Shown here piece by piece: positions 1-7,904 of a stretch of DNA of 9,338 bases. Within the stretch, counting starts at the first letter, position 1. The number at the start of each line of letters is the position of its first letter. The stretch is from Nitrososphaerota archaeon. Its GTDB lineage: Archaea > Thermoproteota > Nitrososphaeria > Nitrososphaerales > Nitrosopumilaceae. A program made the position numbers and the translations under genes. Location: the NCBI GenBank assembly GCA_028867235.1, contig JAGWGS010000039.1:1-9338 (forward strand). Direction: 5' to 3'. Under the pieces are notes generated by a model. That model was not told the origin of the DNA, did not search any database, and was given only the letters and a program-made list of their open reading frames with translations.

Positions 1-41
1 AAGTAGAGATTTATTCGACCATTCAGCCCTCACGGATAGAC

Positions 42-2372
42 ATGGACCATGACTCACATGCAGGGCTTGTTCGCAGTCTTTCATTACTTGACATAACCAT
101 GATAGGAATTGCGGCCATGATAGGAGGAGCAATTTTCAACTTGGTAGGTCCTGCAATGTATGAAGGAGGCCCATCACTTCTCATAGTATTTCTCGCAAGT
201 GGAATCATCAGTTTTTTTACAGCTCTAACATATGCAGAGCTGGGTTCTGCATTTCCAGAGGCAGGTGGAGGATATAGATGGGTTAAGGAGGGACTTCCAA
301 GACCAAATGCATTCATCAGCGGTTGGATTGCATGGTTTGCACACATGATAGCAGGAAGTCTGTATGCAGTGTCAATTGGTGATTTTTTTGGAAGTATGCT
401 CACAAGCATAGGCGTAGCATCACAATTTGGTGGAATCCCCCTTGATAAAATAATTGCAATATTATCAATAGTTCTTTTTACCTACGTAAATTACAGAGGA
501 GTTTCTCTAACAGGAAAGATTGGTAACGGTCTTACGTTTATGCAGATAATCATAATCATAGTTCTTATCTCATCAGGAATTTATGCAATGAGTTTTGTCA
601 ACCACGATTGGGCAATAAACTTTCAGCATTTTATTCCAAAAGGCATAACAGGATTCATTTTAGCAATGGGAATAACATTTATTGCATTTGAAGGATACGA
701 GATAATAGTACAAGCAGGCGAAGAAGTAAAAAATCCAAAAAGAAACATACCAAAAGCAATTTTCATCACATTAGGTATCGTCACAGTCCTTTACATTGCA
801 TTCACTTTTGTCTTCTTGGGAGGAATTGACTCTACAAAAGTAGGTAAAGAAGTATGGCAATACATAGGAGATAACCAAGATGTAGGAATTGCAAAAGCTG
901 CGGAATATCTCATCCCGTATGGAACAACCCTAGTCTTTGTAGGAGGATTGGTTTCAAGTGTTGCTGCTCTTAGTGCAACTACTTTTTCATCAAGCAGAGT
1001 TTCTTTTGCAATGGGAAGACAGTACAATCTACCATACATATTTAGTTCAATACATTCCAAGTATCATACTCCTCATTTTGCCATAATTGCATCAGGTTTT
1101 ATCATGCTCATAATGGCATCCTGGTTGCCATTAGAACAAATTGCACTTGTAGCAGGAGTTATGTTCTTGTTTCTCTTTACACAAGTAAACTGGGCAGGTA
1201 TCAACATCAGGCGAGTTCATGGCAGCAAGCTCGATTATGGATTTAAAATTCCACTATTCCCCCTCATGCCAATCATAGGAATAATATGCAAAGCAGGTCT
1301 AGCAATTTTCCTTTTGGTATACAATCCACTTAGTTGGGTAATTGCAATTATTTGGATACTCTTAGGCTTTTCAATATACAAGTTGTACATTGCAAAAAAA
1401 GAGATAGAACATTATGCACCACTTGTTGCAAACATTGGTCCCGCAGAAAGAAAAAGTTACAGAATCATGGTAGTCTTTAACAAAAAGACGATTGAAAAAC
1501 TAGTAAAAATTGCATCAGCTATTGCAAAAGACAAAGATGGAGAGATTTCATTGCTAAATGTTGCAACAATCCCACTTCAGATACCACTTTCAATGGGACA
1601 TAGATTTGCAGAGCCTGTTATCAAAACATTTGACAATTTAAAAAATACTCCAGGATTTGCCGAGCATAGATACCTAGTAAGACTTTCACATGACAATACA
1701 GAGGCAATTCTTGCAACTGCAGAAGAACAAGGAGTTAATTTACTTATAATGGACTTTTTTGATCTTAGAAATAACAGAAAACTACTTTCACTTGCAACAT
1801 GTGACATACTAGGTGTGAGCATAAGAAAAGACTTTGAAAATGAGTTATCAAATGTAGTAGTATCATATGACAAAGGCAGACATTCCGATCTTGGAATTGA
1901 GATAGCACATGCATTTTCAAATGTGATGGGAAGTAAGATGAGGATCATACGAGGAGTCGTAGAATCTCCAGAAGAAGAACGAGACATACTAAGCAGGATT
2001 AATGAAAAAATGTTTGATTTAGACTTGAAAAAAATCCCGGTGGAAAGAGTATACCCTACAAGCTCAGAGATAACGAAAGACTTGCTTGAGAATTTGAACA
2101 AAGATCCAGAAATTGTAATTGTTGGCGCAGGAAATCAATCAGAACAAGCATTCAGTCCCAGAACTATGGAAATAGTAGAAAAATCACGCTATAGTGTATT
2201 TGTGGTAAGAGATTCAAGATTTGCAAGCATAAAGGCAAGGTATTTCTGGCAAATGATAGCACCTAGACTAAAGGAAAATAGAATAATTTACAAAATTTAC
2301 CGTAGTATATACAGATTAAAACCCACAAAGAAAGTCCCATCTTATGAGGAATATTTTTCGACAAAGATTTGA
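42..2372 (+). CDS. APC-family amino-acid/polyamine permease with C-terminal tandem UspA-like domains
   Basis: Predicted membrane transporter of the amino acid-polyamine-organocation (APC) superfamily; the substrate cannot be read from sequence. Residues about 14-452 are a hydrophobic transporter domain with roughly 12 membrane segments. TM1 carries a variant of the APC glycine motif (IGIAAMIGGAIF, 21-32, instead of the usual GxGAMIGaGIF). Residues about 213-240 match the APC signature (FIAFEGYE, then EEVKNPKRNIPKAI). Residues about 472-600 and 602-723 are soluble and read as two universal-stress-protein-like folds (beta strands YRIMVVF and NVVVSYD; closing strand YSVFVVRD). The classical UspA ATP-binding glycine motif is not clear in either, so nucleotide binding is doubtful. 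A basic tail follows. At 776 residues it has the length of permease-Usp fusions rather than plain permeases. The frame stays open upstream to the window edge, so the ATG at 42 is a choice: it puts RSLSLLD at residue 11, about where APC proteins start. Family call sure; start moderately sure. Confidence 0.9.
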   Translation: MDHDSHAGLVRSLSLLDITMIGIAAMIGGAIFNLVGPAMYEGGPSLLIVFLASGIISFFTALTYAELGSAFPEAGGGYRWVKEGLPRPNAFISGWIAWFAHMIAGSLYAVSIGDFFGSMLTSIGVASQFGGIPLDKIIAILSIVLFTYVNYRGVSLTGKIGNGLTFMQIIIIIVLISSGIYAMSFVNHDWAINFQHFIPKGITGFILAMGITFIAFEGYEIIVQAGEEVKNPKRNIPKAIFITLGIVTVLYIAFTFVFLGGIDSTKVGKEVWQYIGDNQDVGIAKAAEYLIPYGTTLVFVGGLVSSVAALSATTFSSSRVSFAMGRQYNLPYIFSSIHSKYHTPHFAIIASGFIMLIMASWLPLEQIALVAGVMFLFLFTQVNWAGINIRRVHGSKLDYGFKIPLFPLMPIIGIICKAGLAIFLLVYNPLSWVIAIIWILLGFSIYKLYIAKKEIEHYAPLVANIGPAERKSYRIMVVFNKKTIEKLVKIASAIAKDKDGEISLLNVATIPLQIPLSMGHRFAEPVIKTFDNLKNTPGFAEHRYLVRLSHDNTEAILATAEEQGVNLLIMDFFDLRNNRKLLSLATCDILGVSIRKDFENELSNVVVSYDKGRHSDLGIEIAHAFSNVMGSKMRIIRGVVESPEEERDILSRINEKMFDLDLKKIPVERVYPTSSEITKDLLENLNKDPEIVIVGAGNQSEQAFSPRTMEIVEKSRYSVFVVRDSRFASIKARYFWQMIAPRLKENRIIYKIYRSIYRLKPTKKVPSYEEYFSTKI

Positions 2373-2394
2373 AAAAATACAATAGTTGATATGC

Positions 2395-2886
2395 TTATTT
2401 TAATCCATATTCTTGCGATATCATTACAACATCATCACTAGTTTTTGCTTTTGAATAATCTTCAAGAAGATACTGATTCAAATCAAGAAAAGTGTGACCC
2501 CATTTGAATTTGTTGAGAATTGAACTTGCAAGATCTTTATGCCCCAAAATATACAATGTGCCAGATATTGCTTCAGCAGTTGTAAGTTTTCCAATTTTCG
2601 AGTAATTTACAGGATTTCCTGCAAGAAGTGGAGGTAGTTTTTTTGAAACACCTGTAAACTTTTTAAGAAAAATCTCTTGAGCCAATTCCCACGAACAATC
2701 TATTCCTGTAATGGAATGAGTTTTTTCTTTATCAGATTGTAAAATAAATTCAGAGGCAAATGGATTTAGTATCACATCATTTCCTTTGAGATGTTTTATT
2801 CTCTTGGCAATTCCAAATTTTACTAATTTTGCAGCTGTACATTTTGTAGGATCATCTTGTTCAAACATCAGTATTTGTATTTGCAT
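2395..2886 (-). CDS. tsr3: Tsr3, small-subunit rRNA aminocarboxypropyltransferase (DUF367)
   Basis: Known role of the family: transfer of the 3-amino-3-carboxypropyl group of S-adenosylmethionine to a (pseudo)uridine near the decoding site of small-subunit rRNA, a late step of 40S/30S maturation in eukaryotes and archaea; cytoplasmic. The 163-residue protein carries the family blocks in order: DDPTKCTAAKL (11-21), LNPFASEF (40-47) with SD at 51-52, GIDCSW (61-66), LPPLLAGNPVNY (84-95) followed by KLTTAEA (100-106), and FKWGHTF (127-133) with a closing DLN. The length fits compact archaeal members. One small oddity is NYS at 94-96 where NYG is commoner. The ATG at 2886 allows a complete first beta strand (IQILMFEQDDP); an internal Met at residue 7 would cut it. 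A TATA-like box lies about 28 nt upstream, so the mRNA is probably leaderless. It converges with the permease gene and is only 45 nt downstream of the stop of the large surface-protein gene. Confidence 0.92.
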   Translation of the reverse strand: MQIQILMFEQDDPTKCTAAKLVKFGIAKRIKHLKGNDVILNPFASEFILQSDKEKTHSITGIDCSWELAQEIFLKKFTGVSKKLPPLLAGNPVNYSKIGKLTTAEAISGTLYILGHKDLASSILNKFKWGHTFLDLNQYLLEDYSKAKTSDDVVMISQEYGLK

Positions 2887-2910
2887 GATTGTATCAAATT
2901 AGATTCAAGA

Positions 2911-2917
2911 ATAAATT
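2911..2917 (-). promoter_or_regulatory. TATA-like box of tsr3
   Basis: On the minus strand the sequence AATTTAT is centred about 28 nt before the ATG of tsr3. In archaea transcription starts about 25-28 nt after the TATA centre, which would place the start at or next to the ATG (leaderless mRNA). No Shine-Dalgarno sequence is visible. Position-based inference only. Confidence 0.45.
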
Positions 2918-2931
2918 GGTTAAGATGACAT

Positions 2932-5900
2932 CTATTTTGTCACATATGTGACTTGATAATAGAATCTTGTAGTTTGATCTTTTTTAATTATTTCTACTCC
3001 CCATTCACCATTTGGAATTACATCACCAGTGTGTGCAGGCATGATACTAAATTGTTGTAATCTAACTCCAGTTCCGGTATACCCCACCAAATAATCCATG
3101 CTATTTATTGTGACTGTTTGATACAAGAGGCCTGAATTAGCAGTAGATTTTGTTATTTTGCAACCACTATCCTGTCCAATTATGCACGTACCATCTTGTG
3201 AACTAACCTTGACACTGATTGAATTTTCATCTCCAGGATTTATTCTAAGTAGTCCATCAATCTCCCTTGGATAGTATGTTGTACCTCCTACAGACTTGGA
3301 GTTTAGTTCCACAGCAATTACAGATTGAGGTAGTTGGTTGATTTTATCAATAAGAATCCCAGGTGACTGAGAGTGTCTCGGGATTGGCCCTATAGTAGAT
3401 GGTGTAATGGTAGGAGTGGCCATAGTGGTAGTGGTAGTATTAGAGGTCTGGTGTACCGTAGATTGTGTTTGATTCTCAGGAATAGTCATATTTTGTATTG
3501 GTAATTTATCAACTACGTTAAAGTATGCATTGTATGCTCCAAATGGCACCTGCGCTATTATAGTGTAATTTCCAAGAGGAGCATTATTTGGAATCTTGTA
3601 ATTATAGACAAATGAGCCATATTGATCAAATGTCACAGTAGACTTTGGTACAAGCAATCCTTGTTTTGACATTACTTGTCCCTCGCTGATTATTGTGTCA
3701 TTTGTAAGACCAAATGCAAGATCTACGTTATTTACAGATACAATGTAACTTGTTCTACCTGTAATCAGAACAGTCTGTCCTGGTAGGTATTTGTCAGTGT
3801 CAGTAGTCATAAACAGTTGCAATTTGGTGGAACCTGACGAAATATTATCAGAGACACTAAACGAAGTTATTGCCTTGTTTGTAAGATATTGTGCATATAG
3901 TTTGTAGGTACCAGTCTTCCAGATTCCAGTGTGGAATGGTATTGTGACATAGAATTGTCCACCTGGGTTCACAGTAGCATCACCTCGATATATTTGCTGA
4001 CCATCGTTGGTGTATATCAAAATCTGAGCTTGAGTATTGGTATCTTGAGACGCAGCATTTTGTACAGGAATAACTTCTCCCCTTATCTTTGCTGCATCAG
4101 TTGATGTATAATTGGTTTTATCAGTAAGCACTACAATAGGGACAATTTCTTGGTTTGGTTGTGGATTTTTAGATACTTGGAAAAATAAATCAGTATTTGC
4201 ATTAGTAGAAGTTATTTTTACTCGGTATATTCCATACAGGTTTATGGTAGGATCAAACACGGGGGAAGCGGCCCTATTGGTTGTTGGGGGCATGTATCCA
4301 GTCTTTGCACTACTAGGTATCGTCCAAGACCATGAAAACATTCCATTGTTTAGTGCAAGAGGAGATACAGATTGTTCACCATCAGGTTGAATCAAAGTTA
4401 CAGTAAATGAAGTACCTGCAAGAGATGAGACCTGTCCTGTCATCTTTACAGTTTCACCTATTCCATAGACCTTTTTGTCTGTGCTTGCCACTATAGGACC
4501 TTGTGAACCAGTAGCCAACTGGTCATAAACAGTGAAAGTTGTCGAAGTACTCAGATTACTATAAGATGCCTTTAGAGTATATGTTCCAGGTGCATAAATT
4601 CCAGTCTGGATAATTTGTTGTATTTGATAATTACCGTTAGCATCAGGGAATGCGAAATACGAAAGGGCATTTGATGTTGAAACACCTACATTATTGATAA
4701 AGCTGCCACCTGATGATATTGATGCACCTGTAGAATTGAACACTTGAATTTTTACAGTAGCACCTGCGTTCTGTGTAGATAGTTGAATAGGCTTGAGAAT
4801 CTTACCAGATATAATCATGTGTTCTCCCAAGGCATACGAATTCTTGTCAGTAACTATGCTAAATGGAGATGAGGATGAGCTTGCCGCTTGATAATCAGCA
4901 GGGTTTGGCACTACAACAAAGTCAGCCTCTGCAGTACCTTGAGGTATAGATATTATCGCCCTATAGTTTCCTAGCCCATCTGATGTCCCAACTAGAGCAA
5001 ATTTGTATGTAAATGTATTATCGGACTGGAGATTTACCAATGTTACAATATTTGCAGTATTTGGCACAATCCCACGATTTCCACTAGTTTGGGTGCCGGA
5101 ACTTCCACCTACAGTAGTTTGAATTATTTGCAGATTTGGACTCAGTCCCAGATTCTGTAATCCCTTGAGCAGTGTGCTTCCGCTTAGAACTACAGTTTCT
5201 CCGGGAGCATACACCTGTTTATCAGTAGACAGTGTTATAGCATTATTTTGTACTTGACTTGATACTAGGGTAAATGTTGTAAATGCTGATGCGTCACCAT
5301 AGGCAGCAGTTATACGATATACACCATATACCGGATTCACACTGTTGATAAGCAATCCTGTAGCACCTGCACTTCTCTGATACTGGTTTGCAGAAGTTAT
5401 TTTTCCCTGAGCATCTGGAAACAGGTTTCCTTGATATACAATCGTATTTGTCGGATCATATACTTTGTACTGTACTGGAGTAAGTGGCAATACCTTGGAA
5501 ACATTTCCAAGCAATACAATGGGTTGTGATATCGTATAGTTTGAGTTATCAGTGTATATCATCATCGAAAGTGGAGCAGATTGCGTAGGAGGGACAAATG
5601 CCACAGAACTCAATGAGAATGTAGATGACGTCTGAGCAGTACCATAGGATGCAGAAATTGTATAGGTGCCTTCTGTAAATCCTAGGACTTGATCAGTTTT
5701 CACATATGTAGAAAACTTTAGATCATTTCCAGGATATAATGAAAATGTATTTTTGAAACCTCCTGGTCCTGATAAAACAATGTCAACAGTTTGAGGAATT
5801 GTAGACACTGCCGGATTTTTTACAATTTGAGAGACTTGACCACTAATGTTTACCACATCACCAAAGACATAACTTTGTTTGTCTGAGGATATCGACATTG

Positions 5901-6432
5901 TTAGTTGACTTGTAGTGGTCGATGTAGTGGGTTGTCCATTTGATGAACCAGGCGTACCTGTTTTGAATACCCAGTCACTCTGGGAGCCTGTGTCATATCC
6001 ATCATAAACTCTTTGCCATGTGTTACCATCACTTAGAGAGTCAGACAATGAAGGAGTTTGATCAATTATAGTTCCAGATGAATTTTTCAGCTGTACAATG
6101 GCACCAGCATGTGGGAACCAAATTGGCACGTAATGATACAGGATAAATTGATGACTTGAGATGCTAGTTCCAGTTGGAATTGAATATACTTGTTTTAACC
6201 CTGTAGTGGCCCCTATTGTCCATCCGCCAATACCCACAGCAGAGCTTGTGGGATTATACAGTTCAATCCATTGTGCTGGAAATTTGGTATCATCAATGGC
6301 CGGATTTAGCTCTACCTCATTTATGACAATACGGTTTGCTATAGGAATTGTTTGGCCATTTGCTGAATAGCCGTGTCCAAATGCAAGTAAGATAACAATT
6401 CCTGCAATAAGGTATAGTCCAAGGTATTTCAT
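2932..6432 (-). CDS. Giant secreted cell-surface protein: lamin-tail domain, seven beta-sandwich repeats, Thr/Ser linker
   Basis: Numbering below counts from the alternative ATG at 6444 (1,170 aa); the start chosen here, at 6432, removes four residues. MKYLGLYLIAGIVILLAFG (5-23) is a signal peptide. Residues about 38-165 match the lamin-tail/LTD fold (VINEVELNP, then QWIELYNPT, GGWTI, DWVFKTGTPGSSNG), a domain found on secreted prokaryotic proteins. Seven diverged repeats follow at about 181-278, 292-393, 402-512, 527-639, 650-757, 769-865 and 876-978. Each opens with a form of TDKxxYxxGExVxxSGxV and closes with a form of GxYxIxAxYGxAxxxTxFxV. Then comes a Thr/Ser/Pro linker (about 985-1028) and a 140-residue C-terminal domain with the only two cysteines (1087, 1095), probably a disulfide. 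Many N-x-S/T sequons. No C-terminal membrane anchor is seen, so the protein is secreted or held by the S-layer. Start 6432 is preferred because it opens the signal peptide and because a TATA-like box at 6462-6469 would start transcription near 6440. The ligand or role is unknown. Confidence 0.87.
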   Translation of the reverse strand: MKYLGLYLIAGIVILLAFGHGYSANGQTIPIANRIVINEVELNPAIDDTKFPAQWIELYNPTSSAVGIGGWTIGATTGLKQVYSIPTGTSISSHQFILYHYVPIWFPHAGAIVQLKNSSGTIIDQTPSLSDSLSDGNTWQRVYDGYDTGSQSDWVFKTGTPGSSNGQPTTSTTTSQLTMSISSDKQSYVFGDVVNISGQVSQIVKNPAVSTIPQTVDIVLSGPGGFKNTFSLYPGNDLKFSTYVKTDQVLGFTEGTYTISASYGTAQTSSTFSLSSVAFVPPTQSAPLSMMIYTDNSNYTISQPIVLLGNVSKVLPLTPVQYKVYDPTNTIVYQGNLFPDAQGKITSANQYQRSAGATGLLINSVNPVYGVYRITAAYGDASAFTTFTLVSSQVQNNAITLSTDKQVYAPGETVVLSGSTLLKGLQNLGLSPNLQIIQTTVGGSSGTQTSGNRGIVPNTANIVTLVNLQSDNTFTYKFALVGTSDGLGNYRAIISIPQGTAEADFVVVPNPADYQAASSSSSPFSIVTDKNSYALGEHMIISGKILKPIQLSTQNAGATVKIQVFNSTGASISSGGSFINNVGVSTSNALSYFAFPDANGNYQIQQIIQTGIYAPGTYTLKASYSNLSTSTTFTVYDQLATGSQGPIVASTDKKVYGIGETVKMTGQVSSLAGTSFTVTLIQPDGEQSVSPLALNNGMFSWSWTIPSSAKTGYMPPTTNRAASPVFDPTINLYGIYRVKITSTNANTDLFFQVSKNPQPNQEIVPIVVLTDKTNYTSTDAAKIRGEVIPVQNAASQDTNTQAQILIYTNDGQQIYRGDATVNPGGQFYVTIPFHTGIWKTGTYKLYAQYLTNKAITSFSVSDNISSGSTKLQLFMTTDTDKYLPGQTVLITGRTSYIVSVNNVDLAFGLTNDTIISEGQVMSKQGLLVPKSTVTFDQYGSFVYNYKIPNNAPLGNYTIIAQVPFGAYNAYFNVVDKLPIQNMTIPENQTQSTVHQTSNTTTTTMATPTITPSTIGPIPRHSQSPGILIDKINQLPQSVIAVELNSKSVGGTTYYPREIDGLLRINPGDENSISVKVSSQDGTCIIGQDSGCKITKSTANSGLLYQTVTINSMDYLVGYTGTGVRLQQFSIMPAHTGDVIPNGEWGVEIIKKDQTTRFYYQVTYVTK

Positions 6433-6461
6433 CTGGAATACCATTTCAAGGCAGAGTTTGT

Positions 6462-6469
6462 AATTTTAG
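6462..6469 (-). promoter_or_regulatory. TATA-like box of the large surface-protein gene
   Basis: CTAAAATTA-like sequence on the minus strand within the 147-nt gap behind the zinc-ribbon gene. A transcript starting about 26 nt further would begin near 6440, past the ATG at 6444 and just before the ATG at 6432. It supports the shorter start and a promoter separate from the zinc-ribbon gene. Weak match. Confidence 0.3.
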
Positions 6470-6591
6470 GTGTTGATTGTGGAAAAGTTGAGCTAGTTGT
6501 TAATGCACAAGATGTCATGGTTTGTACATGGCAGTATACTGTTACATGTATTATAAGCAGTACGCAGAATTCATTCCTTTCTAGAACGCAA

Positions 6592-6831
6592 TTATTGCAA
6601 GTCACATCTTGGGCATTTGCCGTCAGATATTTTTTCCCCACATATTGCACAGATACCTTGCCCAATTTCTTTTTGGATCTGCCTTTTTTTTCTTCCCACA
6701 AACACTTTGATTCCAAAGTATGCCAGAATTGCAATGACAAGAGCATAGATTGGTGCCAAGACAGACATCATTCCCACCATCAGAAGCAGCACTCCAACTA
6801 TTAGCAAAATTTCACGTTTTTCAAATTTCAT
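6592..6831 (-). CDS. Small membrane protein with C-terminal zinc ribbon
   Basis: A 79-residue protein of unknown function. Residues about 8-46 are strongly hydrophobic, enough for two short membrane segments with a turn near SVLAPIY (23-29). A basic stretch (GRKKRQIQKE, 46-55) then leads to a soluble tail with CAIC (61-64) and CPRC (73-76), that is CxxC-x8-CxxC, a complete zinc-ribbon knuckle pair. By the positive-inside rule the basic stretch and zinc ribbon should face the cytoplasm. Thaumarchaeal genomes hold many small proteins of this plan; the partner is unknown. A good TATA-like box lies about 29 nt upstream of the ATG. It lies 5' of the large surface-protein gene on the same strand, 159 nt from its start, which is too loose to claim an operon. 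A longer minus-strand frame over the same DNA is a shadow: it has no domain and this frame has clear cysteine motifs. Confidence 0.75.
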   Translation of the reverse strand: MKFEKREILLIVGVLLLMVGMMSVLAPIYALVIAILAYFGIKVFVGRKKRQIQKEIGQGICAICGEKISDGKCPRCDLQ

Positions 6832-6856
6832 TTTAATCTATGAACCAGGCTTTTTC

Positions 6857-6864
6857 AATAAATA
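6857..6864 (-). promoter_or_regulatory. TATA-like box of the zinc-ribbon membrane protein gene
   Basis: TATTTATT on the minus strand, centred about 29 nt before the ATG at 6831. It is a strong AT-rich match at the spacing expected for a leaderless or nearly leaderless archaeal mRNA. It sits in the intergenic region shared with the divergent EamA gene. Confidence 0.5.
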
Positions 6865-6985
6865 CCATTGCCAGAACTCAGAGTCACTGAATTAACAATC
6901 ATTTTGTGTCATGTCTCTAACTCTTCTTCATCGTCTGGCTATCACTATTTTCATATGTCAAATAATAACCAATTGCATTTTGTTC

Positions 6986-6992
6986 AAATATA
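6986..6992 (+). promoter_or_regulatory. TATA-like box of the EamA transporter gene
   Basis: AAATATA centred about 24 nt before the ATG at 7013. The spacing implies a leaderless transcript starting at or next to that ATG. It therefore argues against the in-frame ATG at 6911, which lies upstream of this box. Confidence 0.45.
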
Positions 6993-7012
6993 CATCAATT
7001 TGTCACAAAACA

Positions 7013-7903
7013 ATGAACAGAGTAGAGATTACAGGATATACATCGGCGTTATTTGCCGCAGTATTTTTTGGATCAGTTCCTATAATTGCAAAACCAATAA
7101 TATCAGATGTCAACATATTACTTCTTTCGTCAATATCATATCTTGCATCGGCATTAATGTTTACCCCCATTGCAAGAACCAGAAATACAATCACAAGAAA
7201 AGACTATGCGATATTAGCTACAATATCTATTTGTGGTGCAGCAGTTGCGCCATACATGTATTTTCAAGGACTGAGTAAATCAAGCGCCGCAGATACATCA
7301 TTGTTGTCAAACGTAGAGACAATATTTACAATATTGCTAGCGTTGATTTTTTTCAAAGATAAGCTAGGTAGGATAGGTGCGATATCAGTCATACTTGTTT
7401 TAACAGGAGTTGTCATAATAACAACAAACCTGCAGTTTTCAAGTTCATTGCTACATCTTAATGCAGGGCATTTTCTCATTCTTGGTTCCATGGGGTTATG
7501 GGCATTGGACAACAACCTCAGCAGAATAATATCCACAAGAATGGATACTGGTAGACTAGTTCAGATAAAATCATTTGTAGGCGGTTTGATTTTATTGTCA
7601 ATCGTATTTTTCTTCCAGATACCACTTGCAATAAAATTTGAACAGATACCATACATAATTATGTTAAGTGTTGTAGGCTTTGGAGGTTCACTCTACTTTT
7701 TCCTTCAGAGTTTGAAGAGAGTTGGCACAATCAAAACAACGATGTTGTTTTCAATGGCATCAGTATTTGGTCTTGTTTTTTCAAGTATATTTTTACATGA
7801 ACAAATAAGCTTGTATCAGACAATTGCAATTACAATCATGCTTGTTGGAATTTACATGATAAGTAAAAAAGAAGAGAAGAAAAAACAGATTTCCAAGTTT
7901 TAG
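7013..7903 (+). CDS. EamA/DMT-superfamily transporter
   Basis: Predicted ten-segment inner-membrane transporter of the drug/metabolite transporter superfamily, with two EamA repeats; substrate unknown. With the ATG at 7013 it has 296 residues, the usual length. Repeat one ends with the family signature at about 83-136: YFQGLSKSSAADTSLL, then VETIFTILLALIFFKDKL and a GAISVILVLTGVVII helix. Repeat two repeats the pattern at about 228-283: FLQSLKRVGTIKTTML, then IFLHEQISLYQ and IAITIMLVGIYMI. The family's common acidic residue after the loop is D116 in repeat one and E263 in repeat two. The tail is lysine-rich (KKEEKKKQ) and should be cytoplasmic. An in-frame ATG at 6911 would add 34 residues, including an extra hydrophobic stretch, but those codons cover the TATA-like box at 6986-6992, so the shorter start is preferred. 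Its 3' end runs against the permease remnant on the other strand. Confidence 0.88.
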   Translation: MNRVEITGYTSALFAAVFFGSVPIIAKPIISDVNILLLSSISYLASALMFTPIARTRNTITRKDYAILATISICGAAVAPYMYFQGLSKSSAADTSLLSNVETIFTILLALIFFKDKLGRIGAISVILVLTGVVIITTNLQFSSSLLHLNAGHFLILGSMGLWALDNNLSRIISTRMDTGRLVQIKSFVGGLILLSIVFFFQIPLAIKFEQIPYIIMLSVVGFGGSLYFFLQSLKRVGTIKTTMLFSMASVFGLVFSSIFLHEQISLYQTIAITIMLVGIYMISKKEEKKKQISKF

Positions 7904-7904
7904 A

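Noticed and set aside
1577..2101. 174-codon minus-strand frame inside the permease gene
   Set aside because: Antisense shadow of the Usp-like part of the permease; Ser/Phe-rich with no domain.
2932..3100. Possible C-terminal sorting signal or membrane anchor (PEFG-CTERM type) on the giant surface protein
   Set aside because: The C-terminus ends in a soluble beta-rich sequence without a hydrophobic helix followed by basic residues.
3410..3470. Low-complexity stretch that looks like a short tandem repeat
   Set aside because: It encodes the Thr/Ser linker of the surface protein; the repetition follows from the amino-acid composition.
6429..6746. 105-codon minus-strand frame over the zinc-ribbon gene and the gap behind it
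   Set aside because: It overlaps the zinc-ribbon protein in another frame, has no recognisable domain and runs into the start of the surface-protein gene.
6517..6804. 95-codon plus-strand frame opposite the zinc-ribbon gene
   Set aside because: Antisense to a gene with clear cysteine motifs and membrane segments; its own product has no domain.
6911..7012. 34-residue N-terminal extension of the EamA transporter
   Set aside because: It would cover the TATA-like box at leaderless distance from the ATG at 7013 and add a hydrophobic stretch foreign to the family.
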